Positions 7,997 to 16,659 of a stretch of 64,000 nt of DNA are shown here, in pieces. The translations under genes were made by a program, and so were the position numbers. The notes under the pieces were generated by a model, which did no database searches, had not been told where the DNA came from, and saw only the letters and a list, made by a program, of their open reading frames with translations. Location of the stretch: contig QZKU01000084.1 in NCBI GenBank assembly GCA_003598085.1, positions 7,316 through 71,315 of the forward strand, written 5' to 3'. Every line of letters starts with the position of its first letter. Position 1 is the first letter of the stretch. Origin of the DNA: Candidatus Abyssobacteria bacterium SURF_5. Lineage in GTDB: Bacteria; Abyssobacteria; SURF-5.

Positions 7997-8227
7997 ATGC
8001 AATTTTGCGCCGCCCGCCGGATTCTGCTGTGCCTGCGGTATGGGATCGGTGATTTCGTAATGGAGACACCTGTCCTGCAGGCGTTGCGTGAAAGCTCGCC
8101 GCACGCACACATAACGGCTGCGGGAGCATACCCGGCCATTGAACTGCTTGAGGGAGATCCCCGAATCGACGCTCTCATGTGCATCCAGAAGTGGGAGCGC
8201 TTTCGGTCCATCTCGGTGCCTTATTGA
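7997..8227 (+). pseudogene. Truncated glycosyltransferase family 9 (heptosyltransferase-like) remnant
   Basis: About 76 codons resemble only the N-terminal nucleotide-fold start of GT9 (ADP-heptose:LPS heptosyltransferase-like) proteins: RRILLCLRYGIGDFVMETP, an LQALRESSP helix and the ELLEGDPRIDALM segment. A full member has about 330-360 residues, so roughly three quarters is missing. The frame stops at TGA 8225-8227 and no continuation of the family appears in the other frames before the hemerythrin gene. It is most simply a decayed gene left by a deletion. There is no obvious ribosome site. Confidence 0.6.
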
Positions 8228-8433
8228 GGGAAAATTCCTCACTCGCGGCGAAAGTTGTATCAACCATATATCATCGGCTGAAGTGTATGCCGCCGCAAAA
8301 AGGTCTTTCGGCCCCGGTTCACGAGAAAGCGGCCGGTCTGCAATTTAACTACTTTACCTTATTTCCAGAGACATGTTCGGGATCAAGAATTAGGAGGGTG
8401 TATTTGTCTCGGAGAACCAAAGGAGGATAGACA

Positions 8434-8907
8434 ATGCCGCAAGCTGATCTTTTTATGGAAATCCATAGCGATCATGAGCAGGTCCAGGGGATTTTGGAGA
8501 AGCTGGTTCAGACGTCGAAAGGCGGGCGGAAAAACAGAGAGAATCTATTTGAAAAACTGAAGATAGATCTGATTCCGCATATGAAGGCGGAAGAGAAGGT
8601 TTTTTATCCGGTCCTCGCCAAGGAGAAACGCGCAAGAGAAGACGCCCTTGAGGCTTTAGAGGAGCATCATGTCGCCGAAATGGTGCTGAAAGAATTGGAT
8701 AAGATGCCGAAAGACCAGGATGAGTGGAAGGCAAAATTACTCGTCTTCAAGGAACTGATCAGAAAGCACATCGAAGAAGAGGAGAGCAAAATTTTCGATG
8801 ACGCCCGGAAAGCCTTTGATCAAGAGCAGATCTCGGACATCTTTGAGGAATTCCAGAAGAATAAACAGTCTTTGAAGAACCGGTTGAGCAAGAAAGCCGC
8901 GGCTTAA
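8434..8907 (+). CDS. Hemerythrin HHE domain protein
   Basis: A 157-residue four-helix protein with the HHE cation-binding pattern. The His residues fall in IHSDHEQVQ, IPHMKAEEKVFYP, EEHHVAEMV and IRKHIEEEESKIF, giving the di-iron site of the hemerythrin-like family. Such proteins bind oxygen or respond to oxygen, nitric oxide or iron. AAAGGAGG lies 7-8 bases upstream of the ATG. It is followed closely by a ferritin-like gene and a copper-binding protein gene, which supports a metal or redox stress role. Confidence 0.9.
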   Translation: MPQADLFMEIHSDHEQVQGILEKLVQTSKGGRKNRENLFEKLKIDLIPHMKAEEKVFYPVLAKEKRAREDALEALEEHHVAEMVLKELDKMPKDQDEWKAKLLVFKELIRKHIEEEESKIFDDARKAFDQEQISDIFEEFQKNKQSLKNRLSKKAAA

Positions 8908-8976
8908 GCACGGCTTCAGACATTGCTGATCGTCAGCGTCGTAAAAAAGAATGGGAATGAGAAAAGGAGGTCCCCT

Positions 8977-9429
8977 TTGGATACAAAGGAAACCGCAAAA
9001 AAACTGAGCTCGCTGGTGCAGCTGGACATTGATGCAGAATATGCATACGGGCAGGCGATAGATGAAATCAAGGAGTGGCCCATCAAGAACAGGCTTATTG
9101 AATTTCGCGACGACCACAAACGGCACGTTGCGGAGCTGTCAGTCGCGATTCGCGAACTGGGAGAAACGCCTCCTGAATACAAGCGTGACACAAAGGGTTT
9201 TTTGCTGGAGGGTTTCACGGCCATTCGGAGCAAGACGGGGACGGAAGGCGCGCTCAAAGCAATGAGGTCGAACGAGAAGACAACCAATAAGAGTTACAAT
9301 AAGGCCCGCTCCTGGGACGTAACCCCATCGATCAAGGCTCTTATCGAGAAGAATTACGAGGATGAAAGGAGACATCTCGAATATATCGAAACAGCCCTGG
9401 AAACTAAACTGTGGAAGAAGACGGCCTGA
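8977..9429 (+). CDS. Ferritin-like four-helix protein (PA2169/DUF2383-like)
   Basis: A protein of about 150 residues made of four long helices with ferritin-like carboxylate and histidine positions: DIDAEYAYGQAI, FRDDHKRHVAEL and NYEDERRHLEYIE. This matches the PA2169-type DUF2383 family, a small ferritin-like group linked to stress. TTG at 8977 is the likely start because a perfect AAGGAGG lies 6 bases upstream (8964-8970). The upstream in-frame TTG at 8923 lacks a ribosome site. It lies about 70 bases after the hemerythrin stop and is probably in the same operon. Confidence 0.8.
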   Translation: MDTKETAKKLSSLVQLDIDAEYAYGQAIDEIKEWPIKNRLIEFRDDHKRHVAELSVAIRELGETPPEYKRDTKGFLLEGFTAIRSKTGTEGALKAMRSNEKTTNKSYNKARSWDVTPSIKALIEKNYEDERRHLEYIETALETKLWKKTA

Positions 9430-9662
9430 TCCCGATCCAGAATCACCAAAAGATATGCTCTTATTCATTGTTCCGTTGGGAATAGATTCGCGAACCGTGC
9501 CGGAATATGAGGGCGCAAGGGAATACTTGAGACCCGACAATTGAAACCAGTCGAAGAACCGGATGGAGCAAGAAGAGGGCGAGCTTGCGCTGTCTGCTAT
9601 GCCGGCGAGGACTACTCGCGGAATCCAGAATAAGAATCGCTTCCCGGGAAAAGGAGAAAGTT

Positions 9663-10076
9663 ATGAATCATCTTCAAGAGATGATTGAAGCGCATCCTGG
9701 AAAAATCAAGATCGACAAAAACAATCTGATGAGAACAATCGACACACTCACTTCGTGTGCCGATACGTGCATTCTCTGCGCGGACGCCTGTCTGGCAGAG
9801 GACAATGTGAAGCAGCTCGTGAAATGCATTCGGCTCAATTATGACTGCGCCGACGCTTGCAGCGCCGCCGCGCGAATGCTGCTTCGCCAGGTGGGCGCAG
9901 ACATGGGCCTGCTTCACAAACAACTGGAGGTCTGCGCCGCGGCATGCCGTGTCTGCGGACAGGAATGTGAACAGCATGCAGCCCACCACGAGCATTGCCG
10001 TATTTGTGCGGAGACCTGCCGCGCTTGTGAAAAAACATGCGACCGCATCATTCAGGAAATGACGGTGGCTCGCTAA
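9663..10076 (+). CDS. Four-helix bundle copper-binding protein (DUF326, Csp-like)
   Basis: A 137-residue helical protein with many cysteines in the pattern of bacterial copper storage proteins (Csp3-type, formerly DUF326). CxxxC and CxxC motifs run along each helix: CADTCILCADAC, CADAC, CAAACRVCGQEC and CRICAETCRACEKTC. The cysteines line the inside of the bundle and bind Cu(I). No signal peptide is present, so it would act in the cytosol. ATG 9663 follows AAAAGGAG by about 7 bases. A terminator follows the gene directly. Copper storage is known for the family; its use here is inferred. Confidence 0.9.
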   Translation: MNHLQEMIEAHPGKIKIDKNNLMRTIDTLTSCADTCILCADACLAEDNVKQLVKCIRLNYDCADACSAAARMLLRQVGADMGLLHKQLEVCAAACRVCGQECEQHAAHHEHCRICAETCRACEKTCDRIIQEMTVAR

Positions 10077-10093
10077 TCTTTGAAAGAAAAGGA

Positions 10094-10138
10094 GCCTGTT
10101 TCCGCTTCTCGCGGAGAAGAAACAGGCGCCACGTTTTT
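10094..10138 (+). terminator. Rho-independent terminator after the copper protein gene
   Basis: GCCTGTTT pairs with AAACAGGC, and an inner stem CTTCTC pairs with GAGAAG around GCG. A CGTTTTT tract follows. It lies between converging genes. Confidence 0.75.
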
Positions 10139-10179
10139 CAGGTCGGCGGCAACAGCGGTTATTCCTGCAGGAGGAATTT

Positions 10180-11040
10180 TCAGCCGTTTACAATGCGGCC
10201 TCCATTGGGGTGAAGTATCTGACCGGTCATGTACGACGAGTCATTGCTTGCCAAGAAAACGTAACAGGGGGCTACTTCTTCCGGCTGGCCGGCTCGTCCC
10301 ATTGGAGTGTTTCCGCCGAATTCCGCAACGTGATCCTCGTCATAGCTGGCCGGGATCAAGGGTGTCCAGATGGGGCCGGGGGCCACTCCATTCACGCGTA
10401 TGCCCCGGTCAACGAACTTCAGCGCCAGCGATCGCGTGAGGGCGACGATCGCTCCCTTCGTGGAAGCGTAATCAACCAGTTTCGGATGTCCGAGATAAGC
10501 GGTGATGGATGCGGAATTAATAATGACGCTGCCCTGAGCGAGGTGTGGAAGAGCCGCCTTGATCATGTAGAACATTGAGAAGATGTTGGTTTTGAAAGTC
10601 TTTTCAATCTGTTCGCCGCTGAGCGCAGCGAAATCTTCCACAACATGCTGTTCGCCCGCGTTATTTATCAAAATGTTCAATCTGCCGAAGGCTTTTATTG
10701 TCTTCTCAACCGCGCGGAAGCAGAAAGATTCCCGCCCAACGTCTCCGGAAATCAAAATGCACCGGCGCCCTTCAGCCTCCACCAGGCGCTTGGTGTCAGC
10801 GGCATCCTCATGCTCGCTCAAATACACGATTGCGACGTCCGCACCCTCTTTCGCAAAAAGGATGGCTACCGCGCGGCCGATGCCGCTGTCGCCGCCGGTG
10901 ATCAGGGTGGCCTTATCGAGTAGTTTCTCGGAAGGTTTATAGTGTGCGCTTTCGGTGAGTGGCTTGGGTCGCATCTTCGAGCGGATGCCAGGTTGTTTCT
11001 GCCGCTGGCGCGGAAACTGTTTCTTTCCTTTCTCTGCCAT
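10180..11040 (-). CDS. SDR family oxidoreductase (YghA/YhdG-type)
   Basis: A 286-residue short-chain dehydrogenase with a basic N-terminal extension of about 40 residues, typical of the glucose/ribitol dehydrogenase-like SDRs of stress regulons. The cofactor motif is TGGDSGIGRAVA. NNAG follows at mid-chain, and the active site has Ser in INSAS and the YASTK motif (Tyr and Lys). The C-terminus has TGQILHPNGG, the usual SDR ending. It probably uses NAD(P)H; the substrate is unknown. It starts 23 bases after the end of the PHP-kinase fusion gene and is likely in one operon with it. Confidence 0.9.
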   Translation of the reverse strand: MAEKGKKQFPRQRQKQPGIRSKMRPKPLTESAHYKPSEKLLDKATLITGGDSGIGRAVAILFAKEGADVAIVYLSEHEDAADTKRLVEAEGRRCILISGDVGRESFCFRAVEKTIKAFGRLNILINNAGEQHVVEDFAALSGEQIEKTFKTNIFSMFYMIKAALPHLAQGSVIINSASITAYLGHPKLVDYASTKGAIVALTRSLALKFVDRGIRVNGVAPGPIWTPLIPASYDEDHVAEFGGNTPMGRAGQPEEVAPCYVFLASNDSSYMTGQILHPNGGRIVNG

Positions 11041-11063
11041 TTCGGTTCCTTTCTCTTAATAGA

Positions 11064-12611
11064 TCAGTCGGCGCGGAATTCGGCATGCGATTCGTGGATG
11101 GACAGACTTGTGAGGCTATGCTCGGCCTCCACCAGTATCCTCCACAAGTTCTCACTGTCTCCGAGACCGATTTTTATCAGGAAATAGATGATGCTCAAGC
11201 TGGCGCGGGCCTTGAACAACTCGACCTGCGCAAGGAAATCGTCGCCCGCATCCTCTGCATATTGCAGGTAAGTGGCAAGAAAGAAATCTTCATTCACCGT
11301 CTTCAGCACGTCCCGGTGATGGAAGAACTGGCTACGAAACTGGGTTATGAAAGTGCCGACGTCGAATGCGGGCGGCATGCAGTAGGAATCATCAAAGTCC
11401 ACAGCTGAAATATAGCTGGATTCGCTGTCGTCGGGATTGTCCTGCCCGATGAATAAGTTTTTCGGGTGATAATCGCCATGCCCCTGGACCATGCGCTCAG
11501 GATGATGCAAATATAACACCCGCTCCGCTTCCAGGACATGGTTCGTGATCTCGCTGATGCGGCGGGCATGCTTCGGGTCGATTCGATCGGAATTGGAGAC
11601 ATAATGCGCCAGCCGGTGGGGCTCGGTCTCCATAAATTCGTCGGGCGGCGTTATCTGAAGCTTCATATTATGCAGATTCGCCAGCCATTGCGCCGCAAGC
11701 TGCAGATAGAACCGTGCATGCTCGACATCGGCTCGCAGGACCCGCTCAAAGAGGGTTCTCCCGCGAACTCCTTCCTCGATCAGGACCAACTCTTCCGCAT
11801 CCGAACCAAGGGGACGCGGCACGCGAAATTTTCCGCCGTGGAACGAATACCGACCCAGTTCTTTCAGAATGTGAGAAGTGCGGTTACCGCGCTCCCACGC
11901 ATCCAGTCTGTTGTAGCGCTTGATCACCAGATTTTCACGGACCTTATTCGCTCCCTTCAATCCGATGACAAGCTCCACCACCTCAATGTGCGGAGCTCTT
12001 GATCGAGTGATCTCCTTATATAAGGGGCGACAGCGACCGGCTCTTATTTCGGCGGCGAGGTCGCCGATGCTTTTAACAGGATGCTCGAAAATGGTGGGAT
12101 ATCTGCCGACATTGGCGGTTGAGTGAGCGTCGGTTCCGCCGGTTGCCGCAAACTTGTGCCGGTGCCAGTCACGCACGCCGCGATTCAATTCCACAACAGT
12201 ATGATTCGAGCTGAAGATCTCGACTGCATCCCGATAAGGATTCGTCAGGCCCTCCGGAGAGGGCTTGTGGCCGTTGCGATACGGGTGCGCCCAAACGATG
12301 GCGGCCTCAGGAAACTCCTGCCGGATGGCGGGAAGCGGGGTTTTTTCGGAAAGCGTGCGTTCGGCCCCGTATACCAGCACGTGACCGGCATCTGAAGTGG
12401 CTACCTCTTGCCCTGCGAGAATAATAAAGTATTCGGGAATGCCTGCGCGCCGGCGCAAATCCTCCATTTCCTCCGGCATCCAGAGATAATGGTGATCGGT
12501 CAGAACGATCCCCTCAAACCCCATGTTATGGACGGCCTGCACGAGAGAGACCGCGTCGATCCGGCTGCAGACCGAATGTTCAGAGGTGTGGGAATGCATT
12601 TCGAGAATCAT
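11064..12611 (-). CDS. PHP domain fused to an aminoglycoside phosphotransferase-like kinase
   Basis: A 515-residue two-domain protein. Residues 1-200 are a PHP phosphoesterase domain with metal ligands in MHSHTSEHS (5-12), LTDHH (37-41), AGQE, WAHPY (107-111) and GTDAH (159-163). Residues 210-500 match the APH/choline-kinase fold: LVIKRYN (ATP-binding lysine about 231), QGHGDYHPKNL (catalytic loop, Asp380, Asn385) and AVDFDDS (metal-binding Asp405). PHP domains hydrolyse phosphoesters and APH-fold kinases phosphorylate small molecules, so the protein could both add and remove a phosphate or act on two steps. The substrate is unknown. The frame is intact, so the fusion is real rather than an assembly artefact within this sequence. 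Confidence 0.85.
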   Translation of the reverse strand: MILEMHSHTSEHSVCSRIDAVSLVQAVHNMGFEGIVLTDHHYLWMPEEMEDLRRRAGIPEYFIILAGQEVATSDAGHVLVYGAERTLSEKTPLPAIRQEFPEAAIVWAHPYRNGHKPSPEGLTNPYRDAVEIFSSNHTVVELNRGVRDWHRHKFAATGGTDAHSTANVGRYPTIFEHPVKSIGDLAAEIRAGRCRPLYKEITRSRAPHIEVVELVIGLKGANKVRENLVIKRYNRLDAWERGNRTSHILKELGRYSFHGGKFRVPRPLGSDAEELVLIEEGVRGRTLFERVLRADVEHARFYLQLAAQWLANLHNMKLQITPPDEFMETEPHRLAHYVSNSDRIDPKHARRISEITNHVLEAERVLYLHHPERMVQGHGDYHPKNLFIGQDNPDDSESSYISAVDFDDSYCMPPAFDVGTFITQFRSQFFHHRDVLKTVNEDFFLATYLQYAEDAGDDFLAQVELFKARASLSIIYFLIKIGLGDSENLWRILVEAEHSLTSLSIHESHAEFRAD

Positions 12612-12799
12612 GAAACTCGCCTGGCTCTATACAACCTTTAACTCATTGTCCTGTTTAACTTTAACAATTATCACGCCACCCCGCCAATAAGGAGACCGCC
12701 TGCACAGACGTTCCTGATTTTCAGGCCGATTTTTCTCGAAGGCCGCGGGAGGACAGGGGCAACATTTCCCCCGAAGCGGAAAGAAGCCAAGAAAACTAA

Positions 12800-12828
12800 T
12801 TGCGGCTTCTTTGCGGCATTGTTATAAT
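12800..12828 (+). promoter_or_regulatory. Sigma70-type promoter of the rubrerythrin gene
   Basis: TTGCGG (12800-12805) and a perfect TATAAT (12823-12828) are separated by 17 bases. They lie about 40 bases upstream of the ribosome site AAAGGAGG and the start of the rubrerythrin gene. Confidence 0.6.
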
Positions 12829-12867
12829 AAGTTGAACAGGCGCGGGTTCTGAAAAGGAGGAGGCATC

Positions 12868-13398
12868 ATGAATGTTTTCAAATGCAGGGTTTGCGGGGAT
12901 CCCTACGTCGGCAACACCAAGCCCTCCAACTGTCCCTTCTGCGGAGCGCCGGCAAAATTTATTATACTGGCTGACAACTGGGTTGAGCCGGAACCCCCAA
13001 TTCTGAGCGATGTGACCAGGAAACATCTCGAGAGCGCGCTGAAGCTGGAGGTGGATAATGTTCAATTTTACCGCTGTGCTATGAATGCTACGGATGAACC
13101 GCTCACAAAGGAGATGTTCAAGGCTCTTTCACGCATCGAGAGCGAGCATGCTTCGGTGATTTGCAAATATCTCAATGTTCCGAAAGTGGCGGTGCAGGAT
13201 GTTCCGGAAATTTGCGGGCTGACCACTCGCGAGGAGCACCTGGAAGAAGCCCTGCGGCGCGAGCAAGAAGCGGTAAAATTCTATTCAGCGGCCGCTCGAG
13301 GGACCACCGAGGAACCGGTCAGAGAATTCTTTGAGGCGGTGTCGGAGGTTGAGAACGACCACATCAGCCTTTCGCAGCTGCGCCTGGGGATTGCATAG
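12868..13398 (+). CDS. Reverse rubrerythrin-like protein (rubredoxin-ferritin domains)
   Basis: A 176-residue protein with a rubredoxin-like iron site at the N-terminus (CRVCGDPY and CPFCGAPA, about residues 6-29) followed by a ferritin-like di-iron domain. Carboxylate and His ligands appear in LKLEVDNVQFY, SRIESEHASV, LRREQEAVKFY and SEVENDHISL. Classical rubrerythrins place the rubredoxin domain at the C-terminus; this order is the reverse type. Such enzymes reduce hydrogen peroxide or oxygen in anaerobes and microaerophiles. AAAGGAGGAGG precedes the ATG. It appears to be transcribed alone. Confidence 0.85.
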   Translation: MNVFKCRVCGDPYVGNTKPSNCPFCGAPAKFIILADNWVEPEPPILSDVTRKHLESALKLEVDNVQFYRCAMNATDEPLTKEMFKALSRIESEHASVICKYLNVPKVAVQDVPEICGLTTREEHLEEALRREQEAVKFYSAAARGTTEEPVREFFEAVSEVENDHISLSQLRLGIA

Positions 13399-13408
13399 AG
13401 CAAGCGAC

Positions 13409-13435
13409 GAAAGGGATGTCCCGTTTCTACTTTTT
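13409..13435 (+). terminator. Probable terminator after the rubrerythrin gene
   Basis: GAAA-GGGA pairs with TCCC-G-TTTC (one bulged base) around TG and is followed by TACTTTTT, between the converging rubrerythrin and AhpD-like genes. Confidence 0.45.
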
Positions 13436-13451
13436 ACGGAAGTGCGTGCAG

Positions 13452-13811
13452 TTATTTTTTTCCGCCGTGATATTCCAAGGCCTTGAGAGCGAATCTGCTC
13501 GATACGGTGGCCGGTCCGCCTCCCATTTCGATTCCTACCTCGATCGCCTCCAATACTTGCTCCTCCGATGCTCCGGCTTTGAGAGCTTGTGCCGTATGCC
13601 ACTCGATGCATGATTCACAGTTGATCACGATGGAAATGCCAAGAGCAACGAGTTCCTTATATTTCTTCTCAAGGTTTCCGCTCGAGAAGGCCTCTTTTTC
13701 CAAGTCCAGAAAAGTACGGTAGACGCGGGAGCCTTTTGAAACAAGATACTGGTGAGCTTTCTTCCGGTCATCGATAATTCTTTCCAACTTCTCCCTATCT
13801 TTCTCATCCAT
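13452..13811 (-). CDS. Carboxymuconolactone decarboxylase family protein (AhpD-like)
   Basis: A 119-residue helical protein of the CMD/AhpD family. The redox motif NCESCIEWHT (CxxC, about residues 64-67, with the conserved downstream His) indicates a thiol-based peroxidase or disulfide reductase rather than a true decarboxylase, which lacks CxxC. The glycine-rich GIEMGGGPATV is also typical. It lies 10 bases downstream of the membrane protein gene on the same strand, at the end of a four-gene minus-strand group. A protective thiol role is inferred from the family. Confidence 0.9.
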   Translation of the reverse strand: MDEKDREKLERIIDDRKKAHQYLVSKGSRVYRTFLDLEKEAFSSGNLEKKYKELVALGISIVINCESCIEWHTAQALKAGASEEQVLEAIEVGIEMGGGPATVSSRFALKALEYHGGKK

Positions 13812-13821
13812 ACGAACCCTT

Positions 13822-15171
13822 TCATTGAAGGCCTACGCCAGCCGATTCAGTCGCCCGGCGTTCTTGCTCACCGGAAGCCGCAGGCTCGGCGTCATCCACC
13901 TGCCGGACCACAAAAGCGAAATAGAAGACATATGCGAAAACGACGGCATAGAAGATCAGACCGACATATCTTTTCCAGATCACCGGAACATGGTCGAGCA
14001 GAAATGACTGCAAGATGACGAACCACACCGCCTCGTGGGGGAAGCCCTTGCGCCGAGACGCGCCCCAAAGAATCACGAATATCGACGCCACCGCTGTGTA
14101 CTTGTCGATGTACGTATACTTTGCGAGTACGGGCAGGAAAAAGGATGCCAGCGCGATCAGAGCGCAGAACCGGCTTGTTCCCGGCTTCACATCTTTTTTC
14201 CAAACGACTGCGGCAACGAATATGAATGAAGCCGCGAGGATCATCGAACTCGAATGCAGCTTGAGCAATTCCCGCAGGGGCTCCTTGTCGAATATCCATG
14301 CGCCTGCCTGCACGAGCAGATTCACGAAGCTCACGTCCATGATGGGCAGCAGCGCCGGCGTGACAAACAGGCCTTCGTACAGCGCGCGCGGATGCGCGAT
14401 AAGGAACGGAAGCAGGATAAGAAGGGGGATCGGCGTTCCCGCCGCAAAGCGAGCCGCCTGCTTCACCGAAACCTCTCCCTTCACCATCTCTTTCAAAATA
14501 ATCGCCGCAAAGACCGCGGTGGCCGGTAGCGAGGTCAGTTTTGTCATCAGCGCCATCCCGTTCCAAAAGCCGGCGCGGCCATAGCGGCCGCGGCTGAGCG
14601 CGGTCATTGCGAGGATCAGAAACAGCGGTGCAACCAACTCGAAGCGGGCAGCATACGTCACAACCCAGAACAGCAGCGCCGAGAACAGCACCAGCAGCGT
14701 CACTGTGGTGGCGGAAAGTTCATCGTCGATCCCAAGCGTATTTTGTAAGACACTGCCCGCTTGCCAGGCAAGAAGCCCGCCGAGCACGATATACGGCAGG
14801 CCGCACAGCATCATCATGACCATGCCGAACGGCTCGACACCGAACCGGTCCGCTATGAAGACGACCGGCGCCTGCATGTAAGCCATCAGAGGAGGATATG
14901 GCAGCGCCACGCCGTCGGGCGGGACAACGTCGGCGGAATATTTTCCGACGTACATACTGAAGCTGCCGTCAATGATGGAACGCGCGCCGATGATCTCCGC
15001 CACGACGTCGTAATTCATCATCAGGTCGCCCGTCAGGTCGGGCACGTGCGGGTCGAGCTGATTGGCCGGCGCCATCATGATGCGGAATGCGAATCCAAAC
15101 GCGATGTAGAGCAGTATCATCGCGAGGCGCAGTCGGCGGAGTTGGTTGTTGGGTGGAGGAGATGGCATCAT
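13822..15171 (-). CDS. Polytopic membrane protein, GT-C/DUF2029-like
   Basis: A 449-residue protein with about 9-11 hydrophobic helices. The first helix is at about 16-34, and a periplasmic-looking acidic loop follows (DPHVPDLTGDL). The later PYPPLMAYMQAP motif is reminiscent of GT-C glycosyltransferases of the DUF2029/mannosyltransferase type, which use lipid-linked sugars. There is no soluble catalytic domain, and a specific substrate cannot be given. It starts 14 bases after the FAD oxidoreductase stop, so the two are probably cotranscribed. The family assignment rests on topology and the early acidic loop only. Confidence 0.6.
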   Translation of the reverse strand: MMPSPPPNNQLRRLRLAMILLYIAFGFAFRIMMAPANQLDPHVPDLTGDLMMNYDVVAEIIGARSIIDGSFSMYVGKYSADVVPPDGVALPYPPLMAYMQAPVVFIADRFGVEPFGMVMMMLCGLPYIVLGGLLAWQAGSVLQNTLGIDDELSATTVTLLVLFSALLFWVVTYAARFELVAPLFLILAMTALSRGRYGRAGFWNGMALMTKLTSLPATAVFAAIILKEMVKGEVSVKQAARFAAGTPIPLLILLPFLIAHPRALYEGLFVTPALLPIMDVSFVNLLVQAGAWIFDKEPLRELLKLHSSSMILAASFIFVAAVVWKKDVKPGTSRFCALIALASFFLPVLAKYTYIDKYTAVASIFVILWGASRRKGFPHEAVWFVILQSFLLDHVPVIWKRYVGLIFYAVVFAYVFYFAFVVRQVDDAEPAASGEQERRATESAGVGLQ

Positions 15172-15185
15172 AAAAAACGGCTCGG

Positions 15186-16520
15186 TTAATCCGGGGTCAT
15201 TACCTTCATGAACGGCTTGAAGAGCAGGCTCCTGTAGAATTCTCCCGGAACAGGATAATGGCGTATTCGGTCGCTGAAATAGTGCGCATCCTCGTCATTA
15301 TAACCGGCGAGGCGGCATGCGGCCAAGTAGCCGTTGTTATGGCCGGGCATCACGCCAAGCCCGTTATAGGCTGCGCTGACAAGAATATTCCCGCCGAAAA
15401 TCGGACGTGCGATTTCGCGGCCGTCCAGCGTGTGACCGGTTACTCCATGCCACCCCTCGGTGAGCTGAATCCTGGAAATCCAGGGATACCGCTGCTCGAA
15501 CATGCGACGTGCGAGCTCTTTCGCGCCGTTAATATCGGTCCACCTGCAGGAATTGAAGCTCGAATAGCCGAGCACGATCCGGATGAAGAAATGGCCGCTC
15601 GGGGTAAGCACGGTTGTCACCGGCAGGATGTTGCGCTCGAATCTCAGCGGCCAGCGATCGAGCGCCTTCTCTGTGATTTGGCCGGATGTAAGCGGTCCGG
15701 TCGCAAAGGTGAACTGGTGAACGGGCAGGAGTATGGAGCGTAAAATTCCCAGGCGAGCGGTATATGCATTGGTCGCAATGAAAACGGAGCGGGCAATCAC
15801 CTTCCCGAGCGGCGTCGAAAGACGCGCCGGTTTCCCATCCTGAATCCGGACGACGGGCGACTCCTCATACAATTTGACGCCCACGCGACGGGCCGCCTCC
15901 GCATGGCCGGCGACCAGTTTTCCCGGATGTATGGTGATGTAATCGCCGGATTCGAGAGCACCGGCATAATAGGAGGATTGAAGAGATGTGCGCAACTCGC
16001 CGGCGGGAACCCATTTTGCGCCGGGGAGCGTTGCGGCAAGTTTTTGCGCGTCTCGTTTGGAAGGAAATAACTCGAGCGTTGCGACTTGCTTCAGATCGCA
16101 ATCGATTTCTTCTTCCGTGATGAATTGAATCAGGCGATCGAAGCCGCGCTGTGTGAGGGCGGTCATTCCGAGGCCGCGATAGGATCGGCTGACGGCGCCT
16201 GAATTTCGGGAGGATGCGCCCGAGCCGAGCTTGTGGGACTCGAGGAGGATAACTGAGAGATCGGGGCGAAGTTTTCTGAGGTAATACGCGCACGAGAGGC
16301 CGGTGTACCCGCTCCCGATAACGGCAACGTCCGCCTCGATTGTGTCCTCCAGCCGCGGCGCAGGAGGAATAGGCGCCTCATTCATCCAGAGGCTTTCACC
16401 GCGCGCGTCGCCATATTCGACGCTGGCGGGAAATGGGAGGGCGGCGAGTCCGGGAGCTGCGGCGAGGCCGGCGCCGGCCCCGGCGAGAGAGAGAAACCTG
16501 CGGCGCGAAAGCTTCATCAT
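15186..16520 (-). CDS. FAD-dependent oxidoreductase with Tat signal (DAO family)
   Basis: A protein of about 444 residues. It begins with a twin-arginine signal (SRRRFLSLAGAGAG), so it is probably exported folded with its cofactor. The Rossmann motif VAVIGSGYTGLSCAYYL follows near residue 65, and a DAO-family C-terminus closes the fold (ILVSAAYNGLGVMPGHNNG). Members oxidise amines or amino acids with FAD; the substrate is unknown. ATG 16520 has GGGAG 7 bases upstream and starts exactly at the Tat signal; an in-frame start 20 codons earlier has no ribosome site. It lies between the creatininase-like and GT-C-like genes on the same strand. Confidence 0.85.
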   Translation of the reverse strand: MMKLSRRRFLSLAGAGAGLAAAPGLAALPFPASVEYGDARGESLWMNEAPIPPAPRLEDTIEADVAVIGSGYTGLSCAYYLRKLRPDLSVILLESHKLGSGASSRNSGAVSRSYRGLGMTALTQRGFDRLIQFITEEEIDCDLKQVATLELFPSKRDAQKLAATLPGAKWVPAGELRTSLQSSYYAGALESGDYITIHPGKLVAGHAEAARRVGVKLYEESPVVRIQDGKPARLSTPLGKVIARSVFIATNAYTARLGILRSILLPVHQFTFATGPLTSGQITEKALDRWPLRFERNILPVTTVLTPSGHFFIRIVLGYSSFNSCRWTDINGAKELARRMFEQRYPWISRIQLTEGWHGVTGHTLDGREIARPIFGGNILVSAAYNGLGVMPGHNNGYLAACRLAGYNDEDAHYFSDRIRHYPVPGEFYRSLLFKPFMKVMTPD

Positions 16521-16659
16521 GGCTTCGCTCCCATAAGAGAAATTGGGGACATAATACTTATTCTTTTTGCAGGCGAGCATCCGGCAAGATTTGAATAATC
16601 AAGTGCATGCGAACCGGAATCGCCGCATAACAGAGATAAGTAGTATGCCTCCCATTTCG

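Noticed and set aside
9430-9662. Short open frame of about 29 codons between the ferritin-like and copper protein genes
   Set aside because: No ribosome site and no conserved-looking features.
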